A stretch of DNA of 64,000 bases from Rhodocyclales bacterium (GTDB lineage: Bacteria > Pseudomonadota > Gammaproteobacteria > Burkholderiales > Rhodocyclaceae). A program made the translations under genes and the position numbers. The stretch spans positions 86,628 to 150,627 of the forward strand of contig JACRJA010000017.1 of NCBI GenBank assembly GCA_016235745.1. Direction: 5' to 3'. The notes beneath the pieces were generated by a model, which was not told the origin of the DNA, did no database searches, and saw only the letters and a program-made list of their open reading frames with translations. This document shows, in pieces, positions 55,707 through 64,000 of the stretch (its first letter is position 1; each line of letters starts with the position of its first letter).

Positions 55707-57545
55707 ATGTCCCTCATCGAAGTGAAGGTACCGGACATCGGCGACTATCACGACGTGCCGGTGATCGAGGTGCTGGTCAAGCCCGGCGACGTGCTCGCGC
55801 CCGAAGACCCGATCTGCACCCTCGAATCGGACAAGGCCACCATGGACGTACCCTGTCCCGTGGCCGGCGTCGTGCGCGAGGTGCTCGTCAAGGTCGGCGA
55901 CAAGGTCGCCGAAGGCACCCCCCTCATCCGCCTCGAAGCCGCCGAGGCAGGCAAGGGGGCCGAAGCATCCTCGGCCCCATCCGAGTCCGCCGCAGTGACC
56001 ACCCCGGCGCAGTCCGGATCGGCGCCCGCGCTAGCGGCGACGCCTTCCGCCCCTCGATCCGACGCCGCGGCAGCGGTAGCGTCGTCTGCACCCGCCTACG
56101 CCGGCGAAGTCCATCACCGCTGCCAGCTCCTCGTGCTCGGCGGCGGCCCCGGCGGGTATTCCGCCGCCTTCCGCGCAGCCGATCTCGGGCTCGACGTGCT
56201 GCTGGTCGAACGCGAGGCGGTGCTCGGCGGCGTATGCCTCAACGTGGGCTGCATTCCCTCCAAGGCACTGCTGCATCTGGCCGCCGGCATCAGCGCGCGC
56301 GATCACCTCGCCCAGGCCGGGATCGTCTTCGAAGCGCCCAAAATCGAGCTCGAGCGCGTGCGCGCCCACCGCGACGAAGTCGTCGGACGGCTGACCAAGG
56401 GCTTGGCGGGCATGGCCAAGGCGCGCGGCGTGCGGGTGCTGCAGGGAGAAGGCCGGCTCGTCGGCCCCCATCACCTCGAAGTGCGGCGCCTGGAGGGCGA
56501 TCCGGCGCGTCCGAGCGGCACCGTGGAGATCGTCGAATTCGCCCAGGCGATCCTCGCCGCCGGTTCGCGGCCGGTACGCCTGCCGTTCCAGCCGGACGAC
56601 CCCCGCGTGGTCGACTCCACCGGCGCGCTCGCCCTGCCTTTGCTGCCACAGCGCATGCTGGTGGTGGGCGGGGGCATCATCGGCCTGGAAATGGGCACGG
56701 TCTATGCAGCCTTCGGGGCCACGGTCGACGTGGTCGAGGCGACGGCGGATCTCTTTCCCGGCGCCGATCGCGACCTCGTGCGCGTCTGGGAGAAAAAGAA
56801 TGCCGGCCGTTTCGGCGCGCTCTACCGCAACACGCGCACCACGGCGCTGGAGGCGCGCGCCGACGGCGTCTGGGCGAGCTTCGAGGGGGAGAGCGCGCCC
56901 AAGGAAGCGCAGCGCTACGACCTGGTGCTCGTGGCCGTGGGCCGTCGTGCCAATGCGTCCCTGCTCGGACTCGAGGCGGCGGGCGTGCGCGTGGATGAAC
57001 GCGGATTCATCCCGGTCGACCCGCAACGGCGCACCAATGTGCCGCACATTTTTGCCATTGGAGATCTCACCGGCAATCCCATGCTTGCGCACAAGGCGGT
57101 GCACGAAGGGCACGTGGCAGTGGAAGCGGCTGCCGGCAGGAAAGCGGCGTTCGACGCGCTGCAGATCCCCTCGGTCGCCTACACCGACCCCGAGATCGCC
57201 TGGGCCGGGCTCACCGAAGCCGAGGCCAAAGCCCGCGGGCTCAAAGTGGAGAAAGCCGTCTTTCCCTGGGCCGCCTCTGGCCGGGCGATCGCCAACGGCT
57301 GCGAGGAGGGATTCACCAAACTGCTGTTCGAGGCCGAAACGCATCGCCTGGTCGGCGGGGCCATCGTCGGCGCCGGCGCCGGCGATCTGATCGGCGAGAT
57401 CTGCCTGGCGATCGAAATGGGGGCGGAAGCGGGCGACATTGCCCGCACCATCCACCCTCATCCCACTCTCATCGAGACGGTGGGTCTGGCGGCGGAAGTG
57501 GCCGAGGGGAGCTGCACCGACCTTCCTCCGGCGCGCAAGCGCTGA
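55707..57545 (+). CDS. lpdA: Dihydrolipoamide dehydrogenase (E3) with N-terminal lipoyl domain
   Basis: The 612-residue flavoprotein has a lipoyl domain (1-80; K43), an Ala-rich linker to about residue 135, and the pyridine nucleotide-disulfide oxidoreductase body. The FAD motif is GGGPGGYSAAF, the redox disulfide is GGVCLNVGCIPSK, and the C-terminal His-Glu dyad is in HPHPTLIE. A lipoyl domain fused to E3 is known in Neisseria and other betaproteobacteria. GGAGG precedes the ATG at 55707. It is the third gene of the operon. Confidence 0.96.
   Translation: MSLIEVKVPDIGDYHDVPVIEVLVKPGDVLAPEDPICTLESDKATMDVPCPVAGVVREVLVKVGDKVAEGTPLIRLEAAEAGKGAEASSAPSESAAVTTPAQSGSAPALAATPSAPRSDAAAAVASSAPAYAGEVHHRCQLLVLGGGPGGYSAAFRAADLGLDVLLVEREAVLGGVCLNVGCIPSKALLHLAAGISARDHLAQAGIVFEAPKIELERVRAHRDEVVGRLTKGLAGMAKARGVRVLQGEGRLVGPHHLEVRRLEGDPARPSGTVEIVEFAQAILAAGSRPVRLPFQPDDPRVVDSTGALALPLLPQRMLVVGGGIIGLEMGTVYAAFGATVDVVEATADLFPGADRDLVRVWEKKNAGRFGALYRNTRTTALEARADGVWASFEGESAPKEAQRYDLVLVAVGRRANASLLGLEAAGVRVDERGFIPVDPQRRTNVPHIFAIGDLTGNPMLAHKAVHEGHVAVEAAAGRKAAFDALQIPSVAYTDPEIAWAGLTEAEAKARGLKVEKAVFPWAASGRAIANGCEEGFTKLLFEAETHRLVGGAIVGAGAGDLIGEICLAIEMGAEAGDIARTIHPHPTLIETVGLAAEVAEGSCTDLPPARKR
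55710..55939 (+). repeat. Lipoyl-domain coding repeat, lpdA copy
   Basis: The partner of 54335-54564: 228 of 230 bases identical, in direct orientation, 1145 bases apart. Recombination between them would fuse aceF to lpdA and delete the E2 catalytic domain. Confidence 0.9.
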
Positions 57546-57586
57546 ACCGGACACGGGGCGGTGAGCCGTTTTGGCTTGCCGTCCGT

Positions 57587-57603
57587 TAGGGAAATCCCTA
57601 GTC
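57587..57603. promoter_or_regulatory. Putative binding site 2 of the FixJ-like regulator
   Basis: TAGGGAAATCCCTAGTC contains the perfect palindrome TAGGGA-AA-TCCCTA. It resembles site 1 at 51518-51535 and is centred about 65 bases before the predicted aap transcription start, a usual place for an activator. Confidence 0.5.
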
Positions 57604-57623
57604 GCTGATTTCCCCATTCCCCC

Positions 57624-57652
57624 TTGCGATCCACTCGCCTCTGCCCGATACT
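57624..57652 (+). promoter_or_regulatory. Sigma-70 promoter of the aap operon
   Basis: TTGCGA (57624-57629), a 17-base spacer and GATACT (57647-57652) lie 35 bases before the substrate-binding protein ATG. Confidence 0.55.
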
Positions 57653-57686
57653 CTGCGACGCCTCGTGCCCGAAAGGAGAACCCCCC

Positions 57687-58706
57687 ATGAAGAAAAAAAC
57701 CCTCGTTGCGACGCTCGTCGCGGCGTGCTCTCTTTGCGCCCCTGCCTGGGCGGGACAGACGCTCGACACCGTGCTCAAACGCGGCGTGCTGCATTGCGGC
57801 GTCAGCGACGGTCTGCCGGGGTTTTCCTACACCGACGCAACTGGAAACTACGCCGGCATCGACGCGGATTTCTGCCGCGCCGTGGCCGCGGCGCTCTTCG
57901 GCGATGCGAAAAAGGTGAAATTCACCCCGCTCACCGCCAAGGAGCGCTTCACCGCCCTGCAATCGGGCGAGATCGACGTGCTGTCGCGCAACTCCACCTG
58001 GACCATCTCGCGCGACGTCGGCATGGGAATGTCCTTCACTGGCGTCACCTACTACGACGGCCAGGGTTTTCTCGTGAACAAGAAACTCGGGGTGAAGAGC
58101 GTCCGTGAGCTCAACGGCGCTACCGTCTGCATCCAGGCGGGTACTACCACCGAGATGAACCTCTCGGACTATTTCCGCACCAACGGGATGAACTATACGC
58201 CCGTCACCTACGAGAAGTCCGACGAGTCGGCCAAGGCGCTCGAGTCGGGCCGCTGCGACGTGCTCACTTCCGACCAGTCCCAGCTCTACGCCCAGCGCAT
58301 CAAGTTCGCCAACCCGGACGACTACGTCGTGCTGCCCGAAGTGATTTCCAAGGAGCCGCTCGGCCCAGTAGTGCGCCAGGGAGACTCCGAGTGGTTCAAC
58401 GTGGTGCGCTGGACCCTCTTCGCCCTCGTCGCCGCCGAGGAATACGGCATCACCTCGTCCAACGTCGATCAGATGGCCAAGACCTCCACCAACCCGGAGG
58501 TACGGCGCCTTCTCGGGTTGGATACCGATTTCGGCAAGGACATGAAGCTCAAGAAAGACTGGGCTTACCAGATCGTCAAACAGGTAGGCAACTACGGCGA
58601 GGTATTCGAGCGCAACGTCGGCAAAGGAAGCCCTCTCAAGATCGAGCGCGGCCTCAACGCCCAATGGAACAAGGGCGGACTGCAGTACGCTCCGCCTTTC
58701 CGCTAA
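57687..58706 (+). CDS. aapJ: General L-amino acid ABC transporter, substrate-binding protein
   Basis: The 339-residue periplasmic protein has a Sec signal peptide (1-22, cleavage after PAWA). It starts with VLKRGVLHCGVSDGLPGFSY and contains LSRNSTWTISRDV and LTSDQSQLYAQRI, typical of AapJ/YhdW. In Rhizobium the Aap system takes up a wide range of L-amino acids and exports them. AAAGGAG precedes the ATG. A strong hairpin follows the gene, consistent with higher expression of the binding protein than of the membrane parts. Confidence 0.93.
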   Translation: MKKKTLVATLVAACSLCAPAWAGQTLDTVLKRGVLHCGVSDGLPGFSYTDATGNYAGIDADFCRAVAAALFGDAKKVKFTPLTAKERFTALQSGEIDVLSRNSTWTISRDVGMGMSFTGVTYYDGQGFLVNKKLGVKSVRELNGATVCIQAGTTTEMNLSDYFRTNGMNYTPVTYEKSDESAKALESGRCDVLTSDQSQLYAQRIKFANPDDYVVLPEVISKEPLGPVVRQGDSEWFNVVRWTLFALVAAEEYGITSSNVDQMAKTSTNPEVRRLLGLDTDFGKDMKLKKDWAYQIVKQVGNYGEVFERNVGKGSPLKIERGLNAQWNKGGLQYAPPFR

Positions 58707-58729
58707 CCCAACCCTCTTTCTTCTCCCTT

Positions 58730-58754
58730 GTCCGCCGTCGTCCTGACGGCGGAC
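58730..58754 (+). promoter_or_regulatory. Intercistronic hairpin after aapJ
   Basis: GTCCGCCGTC-GTCCT-GACGGCGGAC is a perfect 10-bp stem with a five-base loop in the 66-base gap between aapJ and aapQ. Such structures often protect the upstream message and lower downstream expression in ABC transporter operons. Confidence 0.7.
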
Positions 58755-58772
58755 CGTGCCGGCTGACCCGAC

Positions 58773-59957
58773 ATGACCCCTGGCGAGACGCTTCGCGGCG
58801 GACCGCGCCGCTGGTTCTATGACCCGAAGATCCGCGCCCTCGCGGCCCAGATCCTCACCGTGCTGGCGATCGCCCTTTTCGCCGGCTGGATCGTGCACAA
58901 CACCGTGCACAACCTCACGATGCGCGGCATCACTTCCGGCTTCGGCTTTCTGGGCAATTCCGCTGGTTTCGGCATCCTGCAGACGCTCATCGATTATCGC
59001 GAGACCGATAGCTTCGCGCGCGTCTTCGTGATCGGCCTGCTCAACACCCTGCTCGTGGCGGCGCTGGGCATCGTCTTCGCCACCGTGCTGGGCTTTCTCG
59101 TGGGCATCGGACGCCTGGCCGAGAATGCGCTCATCCGCGGCCTGTCGGCCCTCTACGTCGAGACCTTTCGCAATATTCCGCCGCTGCTGCAGATCTTCTT
59201 CTGGTACTTCGCGGTGCTGCGCGCCATGCCTTCGCCGCGCCAGAGTCACGAACTGCTTGGGGCGTTTTTCCTCAACATTCGCGGGCTGTACGTGCCGCGG
59301 CCCATTCCCGCCGAGGGATTCGTCCCCGCCCTGCTTGCGCTTGGCATCGCGCTCGCCGCCGCGCTCACCTTGAGACACTGGGCCCGACGCCGGCAGGAAC
59401 GCACCGGCGAACCCTTCCCCACGGGACGGGTCGCCCTGTTGCTGCTCATCGCCTTGCCGCTCGCCGCCCGCCTGATCTTCGGCGCTCCCTTTACTTGGGA
59501 ACTCCCCCAACTGCAGGGATTCAACTTCCGCGGCGGCTGGGTCTTGCTGCCTGAGCTCGTCGCGCTCACGCTGGCCCTGTCGCTCTATACCGCGGCCTTC
59601 ATCGCCGAGACGGTGCGCGCCGGCATCCAATCGGTGCCGCACGGGCAGATCGAGGCGGCAATCGCCCTGAGGTTGACGCCGCGCCAGCGCCTGCGCCTCA
59701 TCGTCCTGCCGCAGGCCATGCGCGTCATCATTCCGCCGCTCACCAGCCAGTACCTCAACCTGACGAAGAATTCATCCCTGGGCGCGGCGATCGGCTATCC
59801 CGACCTCGTGGGGCTCTTCGCCGGCACGGTGCTCAACCAGACCGGCCAGGCGATCGAAACCATCGCCATGACGATGGCGGTGTATCTGCTCATCAGCCTG
59901 ACGATCTCGCTTATGATGAACTGGTACAACCGGCGCATGGCGCTGGTCGAACGCTGA
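58773..59957 (+). CDS. aapQ: General L-amino acid ABC transporter, permease AapQ-like
   Basis: The 394-residue inner-membrane protein has about eight helices. The family insert of the AapQ/YhdX type lies before the BPD_transp_1 core. The permease loop reads AETVRAGIQSVPHGQIEAAIALRL (EAA motif), which contacts AapP. ATG at 58773; no strong Shine-Dalgarno is visible. It is followed by aapM after nine bases. Confidence 0.92.
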   Translation: MTPGETLRGGPRRWFYDPKIRALAAQILTVLAIALFAGWIVHNTVHNLTMRGITSGFGFLGNSAGFGILQTLIDYRETDSFARVFVIGLLNTLLVAALGIVFATVLGFLVGIGRLAENALIRGLSALYVETFRNIPPLLQIFFWYFAVLRAMPSPRQSHELLGAFFLNIRGLYVPRPIPAEGFVPALLALGIALAAALTLRHWARRRQERTGEPFPTGRVALLLLIALPLAARLIFGAPFTWELPQLQGFNFRGGWVLLPELVALTLALSLYTAAFIAETVRAGIQSVPHGQIEAAIALRLTPRQRLRLIVLPQAMRVIIPPLTSQYLNLTKNSSLGAAIGYPDLVGLFAGTVLNQTGQAIETIAMTMAVYLLISLTISLMMNWYNRRMALVER

Positions 59958-59966
59958 GAAACCGCC

Positions 59967-61058
59967 ATGCCATCCTCCCCTTCCCTTCGCCCTCCCGCCG
60001 TGCGCATCGACGCCCTGCGCTGGATGCGGGAGAACCTCTTCTCCGGCCCGGTCAACACAGCGCTCACCCTGTTCGCGCTCTATCTGTTGTGGCGCTTCGT
60101 ACCCCCCGTGCTCGACTGGCTCTTTTTCAGTGCTACCTGGCAAGGCAGTTCCCGCGCCGACTGCCAGCCCGGCGGCGCCTGCTGGATCTTCATCGGCCAG
60201 CGCTTCGGGCAATTTCTCTATGGGTTTTACCCGCTAGAGCAGCGCTGGCGGGTCGATCTGACCGCTCTGTCGATCGTTGTGCTAGCGGCGCCGCTCTTCT
60301 TTTCCCGTTTTCCGCAGCGGCGCCGCTGGGCGATCGGCTATTTCCTTCTCACGCCTTTACTGGCGTGGTGGCTGCTCTACGGGGCGGGCATCCTGGGGCT
60401 CGAGACCGTACCCACCGAGCAATGGGGCGGGTTGATGCTCACGCTGGTGATCGCCGCCGTCGGCATCGCTGGCGCCCTGCCGCTGGGCATCCTGCTCGCC
60501 TTGGGTCGACGCTCGCAGCTGCCGGCGATCAGGGTCGTGTGCATCACGTTCATCGAATTCTGGCGCGGGGTGCCGCTCATCACGGTGCTCTTCATGTCCT
60601 CGGTGATGCTGCCGCTCTTTCTGCCCGAGCAGATGTCGATCGACAAACTCGTGCGGGCCCTCATCGCCGTCATCCTCTTCGAAGCCGCCTATCTCGCCGA
60701 GGTGGTGCGCGGCGGGCTGCAGGCCATTCCCAAGGGGCAATACGAGGCCGCCCATGCCCTTGGTTTGAGCTATTGGCAGTCGATGGGTCTCGTGATCCTG
60801 CCTCAGGCCCTGCGTCTGGTGATTCCCGGTATCGTCAACACCTTCATCGCCCTCTTCAAGGATACAAGCCTGGTGATCATCATCGGCCTGGCGGACTTTT
60901 TCACCGCGGTGCACCGCGCCACGGTCGACCCCGAATGGCTCGGTTTTTCCACCGAAGGCTACGTCTTCGCCGCCTTCGTCTATTTCCTGTTCTGCTTCGG
61001 CATGTCACGCTATTCGATCGCGCTGGAGAAACGGCTGGCGCGAGCCCAGAAACGCTGA
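59967..61058 (+). CDS. aapM: General L-amino acid ABC transporter, permease AapM-like
   Basis: The 363-residue inner-membrane protein is the second permease subunit. It has an N-terminal membrane helix, a periplasmic insert and the core with AEVVRGGLQAIPKGQYEAAHALGL (EAA loop). The C-terminus KRLARAQKR is cytoplasmic. Pairs of unequal permeases of about 390 and 365 residues are typical of Aap/YhdXY. Confidence 0.92.
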   Translation: MPSSPSLRPPAVRIDALRWMRENLFSGPVNTALTLFALYLLWRFVPPVLDWLFFSATWQGSSRADCQPGGACWIFIGQRFGQFLYGFYPLEQRWRVDLTALSIVVLAAPLFFSRFPQRRRWAIGYFLLTPLLAWWLLYGAGILGLETVPTEQWGGLMLTLVIAAVGIAGALPLGILLALGRRSQLPAIRVVCITFIEFWRGVPLITVLFMSSVMLPLFLPEQMSIDKLVRALIAVILFEAAYLAEVVRGGLQAIPKGQYEAAHALGLSYWQSMGLVILPQALRLVIPGIVNTFIALFKDTSLVIIIGLADFFTAVHRATVDPEWLGFSTEGYVFAAFVYFLFCFGMSRYSIALEKRLARAQKR

Positions 61059-61088
61059 TCCCCTTTTCGTTCCTAACGGGAGCACCGA

Positions 61089-61874
61089 ATGGAGCTCATG
61101 GAAGATACGCTCACGCGCCTCGAATCGCACAAAACCCAGGAGGTGATGATCCTCATGGAGCGCGTCAACAAGTGGTATCAGGATTTCCACGTGCTCAGGG
61201 ACATCGACCTCACGGTGATGGCCGGCGAGCGTATCGTCATATGCGGTCCTTCTGGCTCGGGCAAATCGACCCTCATCCGCTGCATCAACCGACTGGAAGC
61301 GCATCAACGCGGGCGCATCGTCGTCGACGGGATCGAACTCACCGAGGACGTGAAAGCGATCGACGCCATCCGCCGCGAAGTGGGGATGGTCTTCCAGCAC
61401 TTCAACCTCTTTCCTCACCTCACGGTGCTCGAGAACTGCACGCTGGCGCCCATCTGGGTGAAGAAGATGCCCAAGAAAGATGCCGAGGCGCTAGCGATGC
61501 AATACCTGGAACGGGTGCGCATCACCGATCAGGCGCACAAGTATCCAGGCCAGCTCTCGGGCGGACAGCAGCAGCGCGTGGCGATCGCCCGGGCGCTGTG
61601 CATGAAGCCCAAGATCATGCTCTTCGACGAGCCTACCTCGGCGCTCGACCCGGAGATGGTCAAGGAAGTGCTCGACACCATGATCGAACTTGCCGCCGAG
61701 GGGATGACCATGCTGTGCGTGACCCACGAGATGGGCTTTGCGCGCACCGTGGCCGACCGGGTGATCTTCATGGACCGCGGCGAGATCGTGGAGCAAGCCC
61801 CGCCCGAAGAATTCTTCCTTCACCCCAAGGAAGAGCGCACGCGTCGCTTCCTTGGGCAGATCCTGCACCACTGA
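61089..61874 (+). CDS. aapP: General L-amino acid ABC transporter, ATPase AapP
   Basis: The 261-residue ABC ATPase has Walker [10 protein letters not shown]-loop [10 protein letters not shown], signature LSGGQQQR, Walker [13 protein letters not shown] and H-loop VTHEMGFA. A 20-residue N-terminal extension ([19 protein letters not shown]...) precedes the usual start. ATG 61089 has GGGAG upstream; ATG 61098 is also possible. Its stop codon is part of a palindrome shared with the convergent chemoreceptor gene. Confidence 0.95.
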   Translation: MELMEDTLTRLESHKTQEVMILMERVNKWYQDFHVLRDIDLTVMAGERIVICGPSGSGKSTLIRCINRLEAHQRGRIVVDGIELTEDVKAIDAIRREVGMVFQHFNLFPHLTVLENCTLAPIWVKKMPKKDAEALAMQYLERVRITDQAHKYPGQLSGGQQQRVAIARALCMKPKIMLFDEPTSALDPEMVKEVLDTMIELAAEGMTMLCVTHEMGFARTVADRVIFMDRGEIVEQAPPEEFFLHPKEERTRRFLGQILHH

Positions 61875-61888
61875 GCACAGCGTGCTCA
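61872..61888. terminator. Palindrome carrying both convergent stop codons
   Basis: TGAGCAC-AGC-GTGCTCA is a perfect 7-bp stem with a three-base loop. The left arm begins with the aapP TGA and the right arm contains the complement of the chemoreceptor TGA. Only 11 bases separate the coding regions, so this is the likely bidirectional end signal. Confidence 0.6.
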
Positions 61889-63685
61889 CTCCTTGCTCAG
61901 GGCTTCGATCGGCAGGCCGACGCGCACGTTCCCCCACAGGCGGCCGCCGACGTGGATGGGCATGGCGACGTCCACCAGGACTTCGCCCGTATCGCGGCGG
62001 TAGGTCTGCATCAGCACCGGGGCGGTATTGCGCGCCGCGCGCAGTTCGCGCGGGTTGTCGAACTTGCGGTAGGTGCGGTTGCCCACCAGATCCTTTTCCC
62101 GGTCGCCGGTGAGGGGCTTGCTGAACTTGGCGTTGTGCGCCGAGAGGTAACCGTCGGTATTGACGGCGACCACGAACACCGCCTCGGGAATGCGCGCCAA
62201 GCCCTCGTCCAGCAGGTGCTGGCAGCGGCGCACGAATTCGTCGCTCCAGACAAGCTTGAACTTCGGCGGATCGCAATTGAGATACGGCCGGTAGTTGCGG
62301 TCGAACACGTCGATCCCTTCGCGCGCCATCGCTTCGAGCTGGGCCTGGATGGCGTCGCGGATGCTCCGCTCCTCGCGCACCACCTGGTCGAAGCGGCCGC
62401 GGCCGACGCGGTAGCGCGCCAGCATTTCGAGGATGGTCTCGGTGCGCTCGCCCAAAGCCTCGATGTCGCTGCGCGCCTCTTGCATAAGACTGCGCACCGC
62501 GGCGCTCACTTCGGCGATTTCCTGCACTCTGCCGTGCGCTTCCTCATTGGCGTGCGTCAGATGATCGGTGGCGGCGACGATCTCTTCGAGACGCTTGCGC
62601 CCTTGGCGGAAGTCTTCGGCCATGCGGGTGAAACTGCCTTCCACCTGGGCGATCGAGCGCTGCGTCTCGTCCATGTCGGCGTTGATCGCCTCGTTTTGCG
62701 CCTGGGTCTGCTGCACGATGCCGATCATGGCGTCGATGTCTTGCGTGATCTCCTGCGAGGACTGGTTGACCCGCTCGGCGAGCTTGCGCACCTCGTCGGC
62801 CACCACCGCGAAGCCGCGGCCGTACTCGCCGGCGCGCGCCGCTTCGATCGCCGCATTGAGCGCCAGCAAGTTGGTCTGATCGGCCACCTCGCGGATGAGC
62901 CCCGCGATCTGGCGGATCTGCCCGGAGCGCTGCGCCAGCTCCCCCACGGTGGCGGTGAAACCGACCAGGTGCTCGCGCGAGGCGCCCACCCGTTCGACGA
63001 CCGAGTGCAGCTCCTGCAACGCCTCCAGGACTTCGTCCAGGTTTTTCTGCATCGTGGCATCGAGCCCGAGGGTGCGCTGCCGTACTTCGTCGATCGCAGC
63101 GGTCGTGCGCTCGCTTGCGGCGAACACCTCCTCGGCCAGACGCAGCTGCGCCTGCGCTCGCCCTTCGGCCGCGATCGCCTTGGTGTCGGCTCGCACCGCA
63201 TCGCCGCCCACCTCCACGCTCACGCGGCGCAGCTCGACGATGATGCCGCGCATTTTCTCGGCAAAGGCGTTGTACGCCTTGGCGAGCTCGCCCAGCTCGT
63301 CGTGTGTCATCACCGGCAGGTCGACGGAGAAATCGCCCAGTCGACGGTCGTTGACCAAGGTGCGGAAGATCTCGGTCATGCGGCGCAACGGCCGCACGAC
63401 GAGGTGGCGCATGTAGAGGATGAGGCCGAGGGCGATGAGCAGCATCACGGCCACGAGCGCCCCGAATTCGCCCAGGGCATCGGCGAAGGCTGCCGCCACC
63501 TCGGCGCGCAGCGCCTCGCCGCCATGCTGCACGAGCAGTGCGTCGATGCGCGCGTGCAAGGAGTTCAGGAGCAGAAAACCGCCCACGGCGACAAGCGGCA
63601 GCAGGAGGAAGCTCGAGAATTTCTTCGTGACCGTGGTAAAGAACGTCCGCTCCACCCAGTCGTAGGCGCGCCAAAACCAGTCCAT
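61886..63685 (-). CDS. Methyl-accepting chemotaxis protein with C-terminal sensor-like domain
   Basis: The 599-residue protein has two membrane helices (about 24-41 and 76-93) with a short periplasmic loop of about 35 residues, then HAMP. The signalling hairpin has its tip near [43 protein letters not shown] (quoted in part: [20 protein letters not shown]). After it, about residues 440-595 form an extra domain with [24 protein letters not shown] and [20 protein letters not shown], like a Cache/PAS domain. Placing a sensor after the signalling tip is unusual; the periplasmic loop is too small to bind ligand. The adjacent amino-acid transporter suggests a possible stimulus. Confidence 0.9.
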   Translation of the reverse strand: MDWFWRAYDWVERTFFTTVTKKFSSFLLLPLVAVGGFLLLNSLHARIDALLVQHGGEALRAEVAAAFADALGEFGALVAVMLLIALGLILYMRHLVVRPLRRMTEIFRTLVNDRRLGDFSVDLPVMTHDELGELAKAYNAFAEKMRGIIVELRRVSVEVGGDAVRADTKAIAAEGRAQAQLRLAEEVFAASERTTAAIDEVRQRTLGLDATMQKNLDEVLEALQELHSVVERVGASREHLVGFTATVGELAQRSGQIRQIAGLIREVADQTNLLALNAAIEAARAGEYGRGFAVVADEVRKLAERVNQSSQEITQDIDAMIGIVQQTQAQNEAINADMDETQRSIAQVEGSFTRMAEDFRQGRKRLEEIVAATDHLTHANEEAHGRVQEIAEVSAAVRSLMQEARSDIEALGERTETILEMLARYRVGRGRFDQVVREERSIRDAIQAQLEAMAREGIDVFDRNYRPYLNCDPPKFKLVWSDEFVRRCQHLLDEGLARIPEAVFVVAVNTDGYLSAHNAKFSKPLTGDREKDLVGNRTYRKFDNPRELRAARNTAPVLMQTYRRDTGEVLVDVAMPIHVGGRLWGNVRVGLPIEALSKE

Positions 63686-63880
63686 ATCCCTTTTCCTCGG
63701 TGGTTTGGGGATTTATCGGCTCCCCGTGAAAAAACTTTAGCCGATTCTGGCACGCCTTGCTTGCGCGAGGCTGACGGCGGCACCGACGGTCCATTCACGC
63801 CACGCCCCCCTGAGCGCTGCCCGCCCGTAGTCCTTTCCAATTCAGAAATGAGCCTGAAGGAGGTTGGTAGGTGAGTCCCC

Positions 63881-64000
63881 TCAGACGGCCGGGTTTTGGG
63901 CCTTGTTGATGGAACGAAAGAGTTCAGCCCTGGCCTGGTTGAGGCGTTGGGCGGCCTCATTATCGCTGATGGCGTAAGCGATGGCATCGAGCTGTTCGAA
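63881..64000 (-). CDS. C-terminal end of an unrecognised gene, cut by the window edge
   Basis: A minus-strand frame enters from the right edge and stops with TGA at 63881-63883, giving 39 residues ending RAELFRSINKAQNPAV. The residues look helical and codon third positions are GC-rich like real genes here. The family is not identifiable from so little. The gap 63686-63880 shows no gene. Confidence 0.4.
   Translation of the reverse strand, partial: FEQLDAIAYAISDNEAAQRLNQARAELFRSINKAQNPAV

Noticed and set aside
63824..63832. Third regulator site upstream of the chemoreceptor
   Set aside because: Only the half-site CCCGTAGTC is present; the TAGGGAAA half is missing.
60089..63874. 1261-codon plus-strand frame spanning the aapM/aapP genes and the chemoreceptor
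   Set aside because: It crosses three well-supported genes in other frames and carries no recognisable domain.

Overview
The window is GC-rich bacterial chromosome, almost certainly from a betaproteobacterium. The gene orders coaD-fdx beside rsmD, ftsY-ftsE-ftsX, miaB-phoH-ybeY-corC-lnt and tig-clpP-clpX-lon, and an aceE-aceF-lpdA operon with a lipoyl domain on LpdA, all fit that class. A member of Hydrogenophilaceae or Rhodocyclales is possible, but the genus cannot be fixed from this sequence alone.

Layout. 1-3.3 kb: core genes on the minus strand (prlC, cut by the window edge; an MFS transporter; purC) with one copy of a 143-bp palindromic repeat. 3.3-18.8 kb: an accessory island, all minus strand, read from 18826 down. 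It encodes a 1763-residue DUF1998 helicase, an SNF2 helicase, a 1306-residue Eco57I/PglX-type adenine methyltransferase, an AAA ATPase (DUF3696), a PIN-like nuclease, an RNA ligase and an HNH nuclease. The cistrons are nearly contiguous and several stop and start codons overlap. A fragment of a DUF3422 gene lies at the distal edge. This is the strongest candidate for an undescribed system: a DISARM-like set of modification and helicase genes joined to RNA- and DNA-cleaving and sealing enzymes. 18.9-28.2 kb: corA, ferredoxin, coaD, rsmD, an M16 peptidase pair, then ftsY-ftsE-ftsX and an Old Yellow Enzyme homologue.

28.3-37.9 kb: a HEPN/MNT toxin-antitoxin pair that runs into a tRNA-Met, the miaB-to-lnt cluster, and an AT-rich patch. 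The patch is followed by a recombinase-like gene without its catalytic tyrosine, creA and an orphan MNT gene whose HEPN partner is cut to five codons. This 2-kb stretch is bounded by an inverted repeat, and the second copy of the palindromic element lies just beyond. metY follows. 37.9-51.4 kb: ugd, a PAS-GGDEF diguanylate cyclase with a small coupled protein, tRNA-Val, lon, clpX, clpP, tig, the NAD(P)HX repair gene, and a FixL/FixJ-like two-component pair. 51.5-57.5 kb: aceE-aceF-lpdA, with a 230-bp lipoyl-domain segment almost identical in aceF and lpdA. 57.6-63.7 kb: a general amino-acid ABC transporter (aapJQMP) converging on a chemoreceptor with a sensor-like domain after its signalling domain.

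How the parts relate. A shared dyad (TAGGGAAA-x-CCC-TAGTC) lies both between the kinase gene and aceE and upstream of the aap operon, so the FixJ-like regulator may link its own expression, pyruvate dehydrogenase and amino-acid uptake. Function calls rest on reading motifs and gene order; no database search was run.
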